DNA of 64,000 nucleotides. Origin: Toxorhynchites rutilus septentrionalis. Taxonomy: Eukaryota > Arthropoda > Insecta > Diptera > Culicidae. Where the stretch lies: positions 242,476,307-242,540,306 of the forward strand of contig NC_073746.1 in the NCBI RefSeq assembly GCF_029784135.1. Direction: 5' to 3'. Positions 33,641 through 44,176 of the stretch are shown piece after piece (positions within the stretch are counted from its first letter, which is position 1; each line of letters opens with the position of its first letter). The position numbers were made by a program, and so were the translations under genes. The notes under the pieces are model-generated. The model saw nothing but the letters and a program-made list of their open reading frames with translations. It did not search any database and was not told the origin of the DNA.

Positions 33641-33984
33641 AGTACCGTTTGGATAGAGGTTGAGATTTTACAATTGTTCGATAGTTAATTACATGATATA
33701 TATTATTTTATTCAAGGTGAAAAATTGTTATAGAGTGCCGCAATGTTTTGATGTTAAAATCTCATCAATCCGCCATGAAATGACTGAGCAATACGCGTTT
33801 GAAATTGGACATTTTTCACGATGCGATCGATATTCGTTTTTCAATTTGTACCCCAATATGTTCCCGAAAGACGTAATCCTACGTCAAAAATACTGCATTG
33901 TTCTAATCCCAATCGGAAGCCGGGTGAAAGTCTCGTTAGTAGCAAGCCAGCGAAAGCGACAACGACATCACTCTGAGAGGAACA

Positions 33985-33993
33985 AGTAAGTTC
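33985..33993 (+). promoter_or_regulatory. Candidate splice donor for env mRNA
   Basis: CAA followed by GTAAGTTC places a strong donor at 33985/33986, 23 bases before the gag ATG. Errantivirus env is made from a spliced subgenomic RNA. The best acceptor lies at 42303/42304. Joining these two sites would create a start codon in frame with the env reading frame, which otherwise has none at its start. Confidence 0.6.
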
Positions 33994-34008
33994 AAAAAGA
34001 ACAAAAAA

Positions 34009-35280
34009 ATGTCGACACAACCATCACTTGAAAGTTTGAACGCAGCAATCAGTGTCCTAGCACAATAAGTGACACAACTAAATAACCAAGTAAATAACCA
34101 CATTGCTCAGGTGTCGCACGAGGATCCGTTGGCTCTTCTAAAAACTATAAACGACTACGATGGAAACCCGAATCTCCTTAACCATTGGCTAAATAAAGCG
34201 AGGAGGATCAACCAATTTTTTTTTTGCAACGGATTCGGATACTCAACAAAAACAGGGTCATTATTACACATTTCTGCTTGGACTAGAATCCAAAATTATT
34301 GGACCTGCACAGGAAGTGCTTGCAAAAAATAATTACGAAGCAAATTTCTCACTAATGGAGAAGTTACTTTTTGAGGCGTTCGGTGAAAAAAAGAAAATTG
34401 AGCATTTATTATATGAGATTATTACAGCGGAGCAACATGGAAAAAGTAATCACGAATTTTATGAATACATTACGACTCGACTAAACCAACTTATATCTTC
34501 TACAATTCTGAAATACGGCAATCAAAATGCAAAGCCATTAATTGAACAATACAAAATGCAAGCTGTATCGGCATATCTTCGTGGATTAAATGGCATAAAT
34601 GGATTAATTATTACTGGGTATGACCCAAAGACACTTGAAGAAGCATATCATCATGTAATTACAATGGAAGCTAACACAAGATTGAAGAACGAAATTACGA
34701 ACGTTCCACAAGTACCAGCAAGAAATTATCAAAGAAGATCATCCAACCAACCGAATAACAATTTTCAACAACAAAGACAAGATCAAAGATTTCAGTATCA
34801 ACAACAAGGTACTTTATACCAACAACGACAACACCAACGAGATTTCCAACCGTTTCAAAGACAACAACACAGTTTTGAGCTACGAGAATTTCAACCATTT
34901 CAAAGACAACAACGAAGGTTTGAGCAACGAGAAATTCAACCATTTCAAAGACAACGAGGTTTTGAACAACGAGAATTTCAACCATTTCAAAGACAACAAC
35001 GAGGTTTTGAACAACGAGAATTTCAACCACATCAACTGCGAGATTTACAACAATTACAACAACAACGAGAAGTCCAACCATTCCAACAACAGCAACATGA
35101 GAACCAACAGTTCCAGCAACAACTTCAGCGTGATCGAGAGCTAAGAAATAATCCGAGAGGGGAGCCGATGGAAATCGATCGTTCAACACGATCACGACAT
35201 GTGAATTATGAAAACAGAAACCAGCTAATAAATAATATAGAAGAATGCGAGGAACACGGAAATGAGGCAAGTTCATGTCA
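34009..35280 (+). pseudogene. gag: gag region of the errantivirus-like element
   Basis: The gag ATG is at 34009. A TAA at 34066-34068 stops it after 19 codons. The frame then continues to a T-run at about 34216-34225, where it shifts; similarity resumes in the frame that leads into pol (34316 onward). Capsid-like helical sequence (ANFSLMEKLLFEAFGEKKK and following) occupies about residues 1-120 of that frame. It is followed by a Gln/Arg-rich segment with four tandem 14-15-residue units (REFQPFQRQQRGFEQ type, nucleotides 34844-35020). There is no CCHC zinc knuckle, and the basic repeats probably bound RNA instead. Gag would form the particle core; this copy cannot express it normally. Confidence 0.75.
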
Positions 35281-37384
35281 ACTATTTACCCTAAATAAAA
35301 AAGGCCTTCCATATTTGGAAATTCAAGGAAAAATAAAAACAAGAAAATTTCTAATTGATACAGGATCAAAATATAATTTTATCAAACCAGGAATTGTTGA
35401 TAAAACATTTCTACTACGAAATAGATTTCATGTTGAATCCATAAATGGTGTAAATGTTATAAATGAATTTGCAAATTTAAATATTATACCTTCTGTTAAC
35501 GAGAATCAAAAATATTATATACTTCCACTTTTAACTAAATATGAAGGGGTTATAGGAATTCAAACCTTACAAAGAATTGGTGCAATTATTAACACCGTTA
35601 ATAACACTATTATACTCCCCAAAACAAAATTATTCCTCAAATACGACGAAAATGACTCTGATGCAATACATATGATCCAAACTTCCCATTTAAATGAGGA
35701 AGAGAAGTATAAACTGCAAGAAGTAATTAGCGAAAATTTCAAATTATTTCAAGATAATAATGAACCTTTGAAAACCATTCCAGTAAAAATTCGAACTAAG
35801 GACGATTTTCCTATCTATACGAGACCTTATAATCCACCACACAATATGAGAAACGAAGCTAAAGAACAAATTGAAGAACTATTAGACAAAGGAATCATTA
35901 GAAAATCTCAATCACCATATAATTCCCCGTTATGGATCGTTCCTAAGAAGATCGATACCAGTCAGATTCAAAAATATAGAATGGTCATCGACTATCGAAA
36001 GTTAAACGATAATACAATCGAATATAAATTTCCAATGCCAGATATAAATAGTATATTGTCTCAGTTGAAAGGACAAAAATATTTTACAGTTATTGATCTA
36101 AAAAATGGGTTTCATCAAATTAAACTAGATACAAGAGATATTGAAAAAACAGCATTTAGCACAGGAACTGAGAAATACGAATTTTTAAGATTGCCGTTCG
36201 GCTTGAAGAATGCGCCGGCGATCTTTCAACACGCAATCAACCAAATATTGGGCGAACATCTGAATAGAATATGCTTTGCATATATTGACGATATCATCAT
36301 ATATGGAAAAACATTGGAGGAACATATACAAAATATACGTAAAATATTCCAAACTTTGGTTGAGCACAAAGTTGCTATTCAAATTGACAAATCTCAATTT
36401 TTACAGAAAGAAGTAAATTTCCTAGGACACATTATTTCTACTGACGGAATTAGACCGGACCCAAAGAAACTACAAGCATTAAATGAGTATCCCGAACCAA
36501 AGACAATTAAGGAACTCAGAGCATTTTTAGGATTTAGTGGATATTACAGAAAATTCATCCACAGATATGCACATATTTGCAAACCACCAACCAATTACTT
36601 GAAAGGTATTGACAACATAAGAGATAATAACAGAATCGATCTCACCCATGAAGCTAGACAAGCTATCGAAACAATTAAAAACGCTATCTCTAACGACGCT
36701 ACATTAGAATATCCAGACTATACGAAAGAATTATTATTAACGACAGACGCGAGCAACATTGCTATAGGCGCTGTACTTTCACAAAAAACAGAGCAAGGCG
36801 AAAAGCCCATAACATTTATCAGTAGAACATTGAGCTCTAGTGAACAAAATTATTCCACAATAGAGAAGGAGTTATTAGCAATAAAATGGAGTTTAAAAAA
36901 TTTAAGGAATTATATTTATGGTCAAAAAATAATTGTTTTCACTGACCATCAACCATTAACTTATACAATATCACAAAATAATGATAACAGTAAGTTAAGA
37001 AGATGGAAATCGACAATTGAAACATATAAGTTAGAAATAAAATACAAACCAGGCAATACTAACAAAGTCGCAGATGCATTGAGTAGAGTTTCTGTTAATA
37101 CAATGACTGCTCATAGCGCAGAAGACTCAGACGAATATTTTTTTCCAAGTTCTACTGCTCCTATTAATGTCTACAAATTACAAATCGTGTATATTGAGGG
37201 TGAAAAAGCTACGTATACAACACAAGATGGCAGAACACGCATCTATGTGAATTTTGAAGGAAAAACAGATAAACAAATACAGGAAGAATTTTTAATGATC
37301 ATACAAGACAGAATAAAAACTGGAATCAAAGCACCTACGAGAATTATTGGATTATTACAAGAAACTTACAAGGAACATCTCTAA
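35281..37384 (+). CDS. pol: pol: protease, reverse transcriptase and RNase H
   Basis: In the frame open from 34316 to 37384 (1022 residues including the gag tail), the aspartic protease motif LIDTGSKYNF has its Asp at residue 348. Reverse transcriptase follows: KYRMVIDYRKLN, VIDLKNGFHQIKL, LPFGLKNAPAIFQ and the catalytic YIDD at residues 656-659 (nucleotides 36281-36292). RNase H has TTDASNIAIGAVLSQ (Asp 811), a YSTIEKELLAIKW segment with the catalytic Glu, and FTDHQPLTY. Gag and these domains share one frame, whereas many errantiviruses separate gag and pol by a frameshift; this may be natural or an accident of decay. The frame ends in tandem stops just before integrase. All visible catalytic residues are intact. 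Confidence 0.88.
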
Positions 37385-38273
37385 TAGCAAAACAAAAATA
37401 TACTACGCACCAATGGAAGTAAAAGAAATATTTGATGAAGAAGACCAATCCGCATTTGGTCTTTAAAAATTAAAGAAATCCACGATTACGCTCATCGCAA
37501 TGCAAGAGAATATGTTCAACAGGCACTCGAGCACTATTACTTCCCAAAAATGAGGACACTATTTGAAAAATATGTAAAAACATGTAAAATATGTGTACTA
37601 CAAAAATATGATCGTAATCCAATACAGGAGAAACTTACAAATACACCAGTACCAATGAAAGGAACACATTTACATGCTGATTTAGTCTTCATTGACAACA
37701 ACATTATAATGAATGTAATTGATAAATTGACAAAATATGTTACATTCAGATTTCTAAACACACGTAACACACAGGATGTTGAAGAAGCTTTCATAGAAAT
37801 GTTAAATGAGTTTCCTCAAGCTGAACATATCATGACAGACAACGAATCATCATTCTTAACACAAAAAGTTCAACTTCTATTCAGAGAGCTTGGAATTAAT
37901 CATACAACAACACCAGTGCATAGAAGTGAAACCAACGGCCAAATAGAGAGAGTCCACTCTACAGTAAGGGAGATTCTACGCTGTACAAAGAAAGAAAATA
38001 AACCAAGTAAAATGGAAATTGCACAAGCTTATCGAAAATACAATCACACGATTCATAAAGTCACCGGACATAAACCGATCGAGTTATGGTTCAATAACAT
38101 GACAAAAGAGGACTTAGAAAAACTACAAGAGCAGTACAAGAAAGTTTGTTTGTTTGTTTATTGTCTAGTAGCGTAAGATATGAATCTTATGAATAATTTG
38201 CTACCTCCGGTTTTAAAATTGGCACAGACATAATTATAATCTATCCTATTCTTTACTATCGTTATAATAAAAT

Positions 38274-40151
38274 TCAATTTACTCGATTCCAAAAATTTAT
38301 GCAGCCACTCTTGAAGATTGCTTCCGAAGGGGAACGCTTCACAGCGGGGGGTAATGAGTTCCAGTTTACCACACCTCGAACGAACAATGAATTAGCATAG
38401 CATGCGGTGTTGTTGGCAGGTATTACCAGGTTCTGCAAGCGGCGTCCACGAGTTTGGATAAGTTTCCGATAAAGTATGCCAGGAGACTTTGTCTTCAATA
38501 GATTCCATAAAAAAACACAGGATCGGTGCGCGTAAAAGTTTTGTAAAGAGCACCCAATGAGGTGCTGTTGCAGGTGACTCACGTGATCAAGGCGGTTCAG
38601 CCCATATACATATCTCACACAGCAGTTTAATGCGACACGCAGCCGGTTGAAAGATGTTGCGCTGGGGCGGACGTGGAGGACGTCGCCAAACAAAAAATGC
38701 GGCAGGATCAGTGATTTAAACAGTTTCAGTCTGGTGGCGGTCGGGGCAGTGCGGGTACAGCAGTAAAGCATTTGAAGACTAGCATAGATCTTTCCACATT
38801 GTTGAATTATGAGTTCGTCCCATTGGAGATCATGTTGGAAGATAAATCCTAGGTTGTTGACACTTTCCGACAATTCTATACTCTGCCCGTCCAGTTTTAG
38901 TTCAGATTCTGGGGAAATAAAGCTTCCAGCTCTACGACGTCGGCTTGTTATAAAAAGTGCTTTGCTCTTAGCAGGATTCACTTGGAGTTCATTCCGTCGC
39001 GACCAATTCGAAACCCGTTCAAGATCAGCATTCATCATCCTGATTAAATCCCGAGTACATGGACCAAGCCTACCAACGTATAGTTGTACATCGTCGGCGT
39101 AAATCTGGATGGAACAGTATGTAAGCACCGTCGGTAGGTCGTTGATATGGCAGCAGAAAAGCAGAGGACCGAGAACTGAGCCCTGAGGTACTCCTGACGA
39201 CACTTCGACACTGCTTGAACAGCGGTCACCACAGAAAACTGTCTGTCTTCTCCCACGCAGGTACGATTCCAACAGGTTTACGGCAGTAGAAGAGAAGTTA
39301 AACTGAGAAGCTAATTTGCCAAGCAATTTGCTATGTGGAATAGTATCGAAAGCCTTAGAAAAGTCGAGCAGTAATAGTATGCCAGCACCTTTTTTATCAA
39401 CAATGGTTCCTAAATCGTCGTACACTCGAAGAACTGCGGTTTTGATGCTCTGTCCTTTACGAAAACCGGCCTGACAGTCAGTTAGTAAATCATTTTCCTC
39501 TATATAGCTGGTCATTTGGTGTTTGAGGAGCTTCTCGAAAGCCTTTGACAATGCACAAAGGATGCTAATAGGTCGTAGATTGAAGATATCGTTCAAATGC
39601 GCTTTTTTCTTCAGTGGCAAAACCTTCGCATGTTTCCAGGGATAAGGGAAGGTGGAACTACTGATAAACATGTTAAATAAATGCGTAATTTGTTGCACAA
39701 CTAATGGTAGTATGATCTTGAAGAAGTTAATCGGTAAACCGTCCATTCCCACGGCGTTCGATTTGATGTCCCAGATGGCGTTCACGACTTCCCAGTAGCG
39801 CACAGGTCGAAATGAGAAACTGTACAACGATGGTGGTGCTAGTCTCAAAGGTACAGCTTCTCGATGAGTATTTCTCGTAAAATTTGCAGCGAATGTACGA
39901 TTTACATCATCTGGATCAAACGCACAAGGTCGCGACTGTTTATCTTTGCCTACTCCAAGACTCTTTACCCGCTGCCATAAGGTTTTCGAAGGTATTCTGC
40001 TGTCTAAAAAACGATTTAGGTACTGTCGTTTAGCTTGAGTTATTTTCGCGTTGGCGCGATTCCTCAATATCTTGTACCTCTGCCGCCTGACGTCCTTCAA
40101 ATGTGAAGGTGCTTGCAACCAATCTTTGTACGCCAAGTCACGCTCAACCAT
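38274..40151 (-). pseudogene. L4x ORF2 reverse transcriptase part
   Basis: A 625-residue frame read after the deletion. A basic linker (VRRQRYKILRNRANAK) is followed by reverse transcriptase with NAVGMDGLPINFFK, FNLRPISILCALSK, CQAGFRKGQSIKTAV, LLDFSKAFDTIPH, SGVPQGSVLGPLL and the catalytic YADD at nucleotides 39090-39101. The C-terminal domain includes LILPHFLFGDVLH and ends VNWNSLPPAVKR. The polymerase itself is unbroken. It differs from L1x and L2x (GSVLGP rather than GSHLGP), so it belongs to another lineage. Loss of the endonuclease tail should prevent autonomous insertion. Confidence 0.85.
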
Positions 40152-40845
40152 GAAAGAACGTTGGTTCGTCGCTCACGGATGACAGAGAAAAAGTACGGAG
40201 CGTTGATTCGAATAACATACGTTTGTTACTAGATCGCATCAAGTCAGTATTAAAATCTCCCAGTAGAAAAATGTTTTCATAGCATGCGGCGTAATTGGCC
40301 AACTTCTCCGCCAAAAAAGACGAGCAGTCGTTTTCCGGAGGATTGTAGATGACCATAATCAAGATTCTGATACCTTCTACTCGAAATTCCAACGCCAGAC
40401 ATTCAGTCTTGTCCGTCGAATCTTCTGTGAGAGTCGTGCCGAAAACCCTAGAACAGTTTAAATGATCCCTATAGTAAACTGCAATGCCTCCGCCGCGCTT
40501 ATATATTCTGTCATTCCTCACGACGGTGTAACCAGAGACGCTGATAATACGATCGCTGATCTTATGACTTAGCCATGATTCCGTGAAACACGCAATTTCG
40601 ACTTTTGAGTTCAGCAAAAAGTTTCGAATCTCATCAAGCTTACTGCAATTACGCGCGCAAAGACTTTGGGAATTTCCATGGCAATTATTCAGCTTCCCAG
40701 AAAGTAGAGCAGCATTCAGCACCGCCCCCGGAATGTTCGTGTAGGTGTGGTTGTGTGACGATAGCATTATGTGTAGTAAGGGAAGCAATTTTTCGAGGGC
40801 TGCATAATTACGGAGGAGCGGAAAACAAATATTTTTAACATACAA
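40144..40845 (-). pseudogene. L4x ORF2 endonuclease part, truncated by deletion
   Basis: A 233-residue frame. The APE endonuclease is recognisable from NCSKLDEIRNFLL through CFTESWLS, KRGGGIAVYYRD and the catalytic LLGDFNTDL, up to VSDEPTFFHG. There the sequence joins the start of the polymerase frame. The C-terminal endonuclease segment (SPLDLFL..DH motif) is missing, so an internal deletion of a few hundred bases is inferred. The first 60 residues have no domain and the true start is unclear. Confidence 0.75.
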
Positions 40846-40932
40846 TATTTAAATCAAGTCACAGTAAAATAAACTACTACATATCAACATTACTTCAAAA
40901 GTGTACGAGAAAACACAGAATTACTAACAAGT

Positions 40933-41766
40933 TTACAAACAATTATCCAGTTCATTCTCCGACCGTATAGCTATGGGTGGTCCGCCAACTGCAACCTTCA
41001 CATAGACGATTCCTTCCTTGGTGAAAACCGATGCCAATTTGCCCGCCTTCTTCTTATGTAATGCAGCCGATTTAAGCTTACGCGCTTCGATGGAGAGGTT
41101 CTCGTTAACATACACGCGCCGATCAGAATCCAGTCCAATATGCCGTAGTGTAAGATCTCGTTTCCGCAAATATGCACTGTAAAACGCATCTCGCGTAGCC
41201 TTCAATGCAAACTCCGCAACAATGAGGCCGTCACCGTCCAAATTTCCGCCAGATTTCATGCGCCTAGTTTGCGCCATCAAGGTGGTCGTGTCGTTCATCG
41301 CTAAGTGTTTTCCCATTTCCATGAACATCGATTGTAAATTTTCGCCGTTCCTGAAAGGGATGCCGCTTATGATGAGTTCGTTGCGGTTTTGCATAACTCC
41401 GACTGTCTGGAACATATCATCCACCCTCGAATTCAGCAAATCAAGAGCAGTGTCGTGGTGTTGGAATTTTGCAGCACATTCTTCTTTCACCGATTTAATT
41501 TCATTCTTTAGTTCTGTTTTAACGGAGTCAATTTTACAGTTTACGTTTAGTATTTCAGTTCGTACCGTGTCGATAAGCTGTTTCGTTTCAGAGAATTGCT
41601 GCATCATCGTCCGTAACATTTCTTCCATCGTGGTCGGATGGTCATTCTTATCATGTTCGGCCGAAAACATCTTAAAACAGTTATTGTCATCAGTTCGCAG
41701 TCGCTTGTTTGTTAATATTGTATTTTTGCTGGCTTCAGCTGTAGGCGGAGTACGTTGAGTGCTCAT
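40933..41766 (-). CDS. ORF1 protein of L4x (coiled-coil RNA-binding)
   Basis: An intact 277-residue frame with an ATG at 41766. Residues about 45-130 have heptad-like sequence (METs, KTELKNEIKSVKEECAAK) typical of the trimerising coiled coil of LINE ORF1 proteins. A region with NELIISGIPF, LIVAEF and LKATRDAFYSAYLRKRDL follows, resembling the RNA-binding core of ORF1p families that lack zinc knuckles. The C terminus (KLASVFTKEGIVYVKV) has the late conserved segment. It would package element RNA. It is the only full-length mobile-element frame apart from env in the window. Confidence 0.7.
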   Translation of the reverse strand: MSTQRTPPTAEASKNTILTNKRLRTDDNNCFKMFSAEHDKNDHPTTMEEMLRTMMQQFSETKQLIDTVRTEILNVNCKIDSVKTELKNEIKSVKEECAAKFQHHDTALDLLNSRVDDMFQTVGVMQNRNELIISGIPFRNGENLQSMFMEMGKHLAMNDTTTLMAQTRRMKSGGNLDGDGLIVAEFALKATRDAFYSAYLRKRDLTLRHIGLDSDRRVYVNENLSIEARKLKSAALHKKKAGKLASVFTKEGIVYVKVAVGGPPIAIRSENELDNCL

Positions 41767-42302
41767 AGTGTGTCAAAAAGGAACGGAAAAAAAAAGAAAC
41801 AACACTGGTTGGATGCGTGTGTGTTTGGTTCAATGGGAATCGAGTGTTGATGACTATCTAGCGACACAATAGCAGTATACAACACACAATCGGCAGATGC
41901 AAATTCTGGTTCGATAATAAATAGCCAACTAAATATCGTATGAACTGGATAACACGTACATATGTAATTCGGACACACAGGATCGCGATGTACTGGTCAA
42001 CGATGATTTAAAACGGGTGAAACAACACTTTGGGAGTAATTTAATACGCGGCTGTTATCGACACATACCGGTCTTTCGTTTGTGTTTTGTTTGTGTTTGA
42101 TTGAACCAGTATTGATTGAACCAGTATTAGAAGAATATCCAAATTTAGATCAAGGACAAGAAATATGGGAAAAAACAAACGATATAGACAAAAATAAACC
42201 CAGATACAGGATTAATTATGTAAAGGAAAATCACCCCTCATATATAGTTGATACGAATAACCGTAAAATCCATAAACGACTAATAAATTCAAAATCTTTT
42301 CA

Positions 42303-43649
42303 GTGAAACTCACGTGGATATTCCTAATAACCGCCATCCTAGGAATAGAAATAATCGACGTCAAGGATAAGGCGTATCTACTTTATGAAGAAAAGGAATG
42401 TATCGTCTCAAATGGTGAAGTTATTCTAATCCATCAAATCAACATTACACAAATAAAACATGTAATCGGGGAATACGAATACGTAACAATGACACGAGGT
42501 ATTAATTCAACATTTAGTTATGAACTACAGGATAAACTTTCAAAATTAAAAGATTTATTTTTCAAAATATACACCCCAAGATTCAAAAGATGGGAAATTT
42601 TAGGACAAGTTTGGAAATGGCTATCAGGTTCATCTGATGCCAATGACCTAAGAATCATCAATAATACAATGAACAACATAATAACAGAAGAACATAAACA
42701 AGTTATAATCAACGATCAATTGACAATAAGAATAAATGGCTTACAGACACAAATAGATGAAGTTATACAAGAAAAAAACATGATATATTTTTATCTCAAG
42801 CTGAGCCACAATCTGGAATATTTGATACAGGAATTAGTTTATATAACACAAGCAATTTCATTCGCAAAACAAGAAATAATATATCCAGACATATTTACAA
42901 AAAATGAATTATTGAAAATAGAAAATAAGAGTAATTTATCAATCTCAGAGATAATTCACTTTGGAACAGTCAAAATTACTTCTAACAACAGAAATATGCT
43001 CTTTATATACAAAGTTCCAAGGGAAATAAATAAAATTCAACTTTATAGAATTTTACCTATCGAAAATATGAAAAGAGAGTACAGATTGATTGACAAAAAT
43101 GGTACACTATGGAATAGTTGTACACCACAGGAAAAATATGAATGTAACCAATATTTACTAGCCCCTAAATGTACTGAGGACGAAGAAATCAATGAAAATA
43201 TTTATACTGACACATTGATTACTATAAGAAAACCTACAAACATTACAACCATTCAAGGTCAAATTACAATTTTTCCATCTAAAATACTGAAAATAACAGA
43301 AGAAATGTGTATTGAAAACAAGACATTTATCGTACACGAGGCACAATATCAATTTAAAATAATACAATCGAACAAAAACACAACCTATAACAAAATAATC
43401 AATGAAAAAGAAATTGAAAGAGAGAAACTAAATTATATTAAACTTAAAACAGAGAGCCTTCATTTTAAACTTCACATCGTATCATTTAGTTTGACAACCA
43501 TAATAGTGTGTCTAATCGTCACAATTATTATAATTAAAATAAAATTTGGACGCACAAAAATAGAGACTACTATAAAACTGAAAGATCTAAATACAAAAAT
43601 TAGACGAATAAGAGGAATAGACGAATGCCAGGAGGATTCGCCAATCTAA
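42303..43649 (+). CDS. env: Env-like membrane fusion protein of the errantivirus-like element
   Basis: An open frame of 448 residues without an ATG at its beginning. It opens at a splice acceptor (TTTTCAG, ending 42303), and the start codon would come from splicing to the leader donor near 33985. Features in order: hydrophobic signal peptide (about residues 4-16), a furin-type site RFKR at 93-96 followed by a fusion-peptide-like WEILGQVWKWLSG segment, a helical region at about 115-190, several N-x-S/T glycosylation sites, paired Cys residues, and a transmembrane segment at about 390-415 with a short basic tail. This layout matches the Env/F-type proteins of insect errantiviruses. The frame is intact although gag and pol are broken. 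It would act at the cell surface or particle envelope in membrane fusion. Confidence 0.85.
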   Translation: MKLTWIFLITAILGIEIIDVKDKAYLLYEEKECIVSNGEVILIHQINITQIKHVIGEYEYVTMTRGINSTFSYELQDKLSKLKDLFFKIYTPRFKRWEILGQVWKWLSGSSDANDLRIINNTMNNIITEEHKQVIINDQLTIRINGLQTQIDEVIQEKNMIYFYLKLSHNLEYLIQELVYITQAISFAKQEIIYPDIFTKNELLKIENKSNLSISEIIHFGTVKITSNNRNMLFIYKVPREINKIQLYRILPIENMKREYRLIDKNGTLWNSCTPQEKYECNQYLLAPKCTEDEEINENIYTDTLITIRKPTNITTIQGQITIFPSKILKITEEMCIENKTFIVHEAQYQFKIIQSNKNTTYNKIINEKEIEREKLNYIKLKTESLHFKLHIVSFSLTTIIVCLIVTIIIIKIKFGRTKIETTIKLKDLNTKIRRIRGIDECQEDSPI

Positions 43650-43658
43650 ATGGGGAGG
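43648..43658 (+). other. Polypurine tract
   Basis: AAATGGGGAGG lies directly upstream of the 3' LTR and overlaps the env stop codon. It would prime plus-strand DNA synthesis. Confidence 0.8.
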
Positions 43659-44020
43659 AGTTAGAACACACACACACACCTATAGATTACACATACATAT
43701 GAATCCCTACACTGTATATCACACACATACATCTTTAGATTTGTATTTACAAATTATAATGTACCGAATATCAATATAACGCCACCCTACGGTAGCTAAC
43801 ATAAAAGCATTACAAACATCCGCAATAGAACGGTCAGACCGAGATCGAAATACGATCTGTAACAATAACAAATGCGGAATCCGCGTTAGCATGCTATCTT
43901 TTGTTTAGCTTACTAAGATAAGCAACGATCGCTAACCATGGGTGCGCGAAGAAATAAATTGAACAATAAAATCAGTTGAAAACGGTCACTCATGAAGTCT
44001 GGTTTGAATACTAGATAATT
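43659..44020 (+). repeat. 3' LTR
   Basis: 362 bases from AGTTAGAAC to GATAATT. It contains a longer CA-rich segment (CACACACACCTATAGATT) than the 5' LTR and otherwise differs at about three positions. It is followed by the CAAA target duplicate at 44021-44024. Confidence 0.9.
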
Positions 44021-44176
44021 CAAATATGTTTTCTCTATATTAAAGTAATATGTTTTACTGATGAGAAAAATTGATAATTGTGTTCGGTGTTGGTAATTAT
44101 TTTATATTATATTGGTGACTTTTTGTGTTTTTTTTTCTTTATTTCATCCATACATATAACAGGAGGCATCCTGTCT

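Larger units (their letters stand above)
32261..33890 (-). repeat. D repeat copy D3a (inverted, long, histone-like interior)
   Basis: The minus-strand 5' end at about 33890 has the D signature (GACGTAGGATTACGTC) and the shared 5' region. From about 33660 it departs into a histone-like promoter and H4-like remnant, then into sequence without recognisable content, ending against D3b at 32260. The far end lacks the usual D 3' terminus, so it is truncated or fused to D3b. The block AGAGACGAATGAAC occurs twice in inverted orientation (about 32484 plus, 33499 minus). Confidence 0.55.
38147..42100 (-). mobile_element. Antisense non-LTR retrotransposon L4x inside integrase
   Basis: Near full-length element on the minus strand. 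The 5' UTR is at about 42100-41767, ORF1 at 41766-40933, endonuclease at 40845-40144 and reverse transcriptase at 40151-38274. The 3' UTR ends with an AATAAACAAACAAACAAAC tail at 38147. Integrase reading resumes on the far side, so the insertion is later than the retroelement. An internal deletion lies between endonuclease and polymerase. The exact target duplication is obscured by GTTTG repeats on both sides. Confidence 0.85.
37385..42300 (+). pseudogene. pol: Integrase, frameshifted and split by a LINE
   Basis: Two small shifts near 37375 and 37465 separate integrase from RNase H. The zinc-binding N terminus follows (HDYAHRN for the His pair, CKIC for the Cys pair, ending about 37600). The catalytic core at 37550-38140 has Asp 44 (HADLVF), Asp 97 (MTDNESSF) and Glu 133 (NGQIERVHS), numbered from 37550. 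The D-to-E spacing is the canonical 35 residues. At about 38145 an antisense non-LTR element interrupts it. The C-terminal domain resumes at about 42105 (LEEYPNLDQGQEIW, ending RKIHKRLINSKSF). A 15-base tandem duplication (ATTGATTGAACCAGT) sits at the right junction. Integrase would insert the cDNA; here it is disrupted. Confidence 0.82.
31119..44020 (+). mobile_element. Env-bearing Ty3/gypsy retroelement (errantivirus-like), with nested insertions
   Basis: Two LTRs (31119-31431 and 43659-44020) begin AGTTAG, end GATAATT, and differ by only about three substitutions plus one indel in a CA tract. The target duplication is CAAA (31115-31118 and 44021-44024). The order inside is primer-binding site, leader, gag, protease, reverse transcriptase, RNase H, integrase, env and polypurine tract, as in insect errantiviruses. 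Two insertions lie inside: D-repeat DNA in the leader (31503-33890) and an antisense non-LTR element in integrase (about 38147-42100). Stops and frameshifts break gag and pol, so the copy appears unable to replicate by itself, although the LTRs suggest recent insertion. Confidence 0.9.

Noticed and set aside
34695..35276. Long minus-strand frame rich in Val and Leu
   Set aside because: It is the antisense shadow of the Gln/Arg-rich Gag repeats (CAA and CGA codons read backwards).
42303..42305. GTG as a translation start for env
   Set aside because: GTG starts are not expected in insects. A splice acceptor lies exactly here, so a spliced start is the better explanation.
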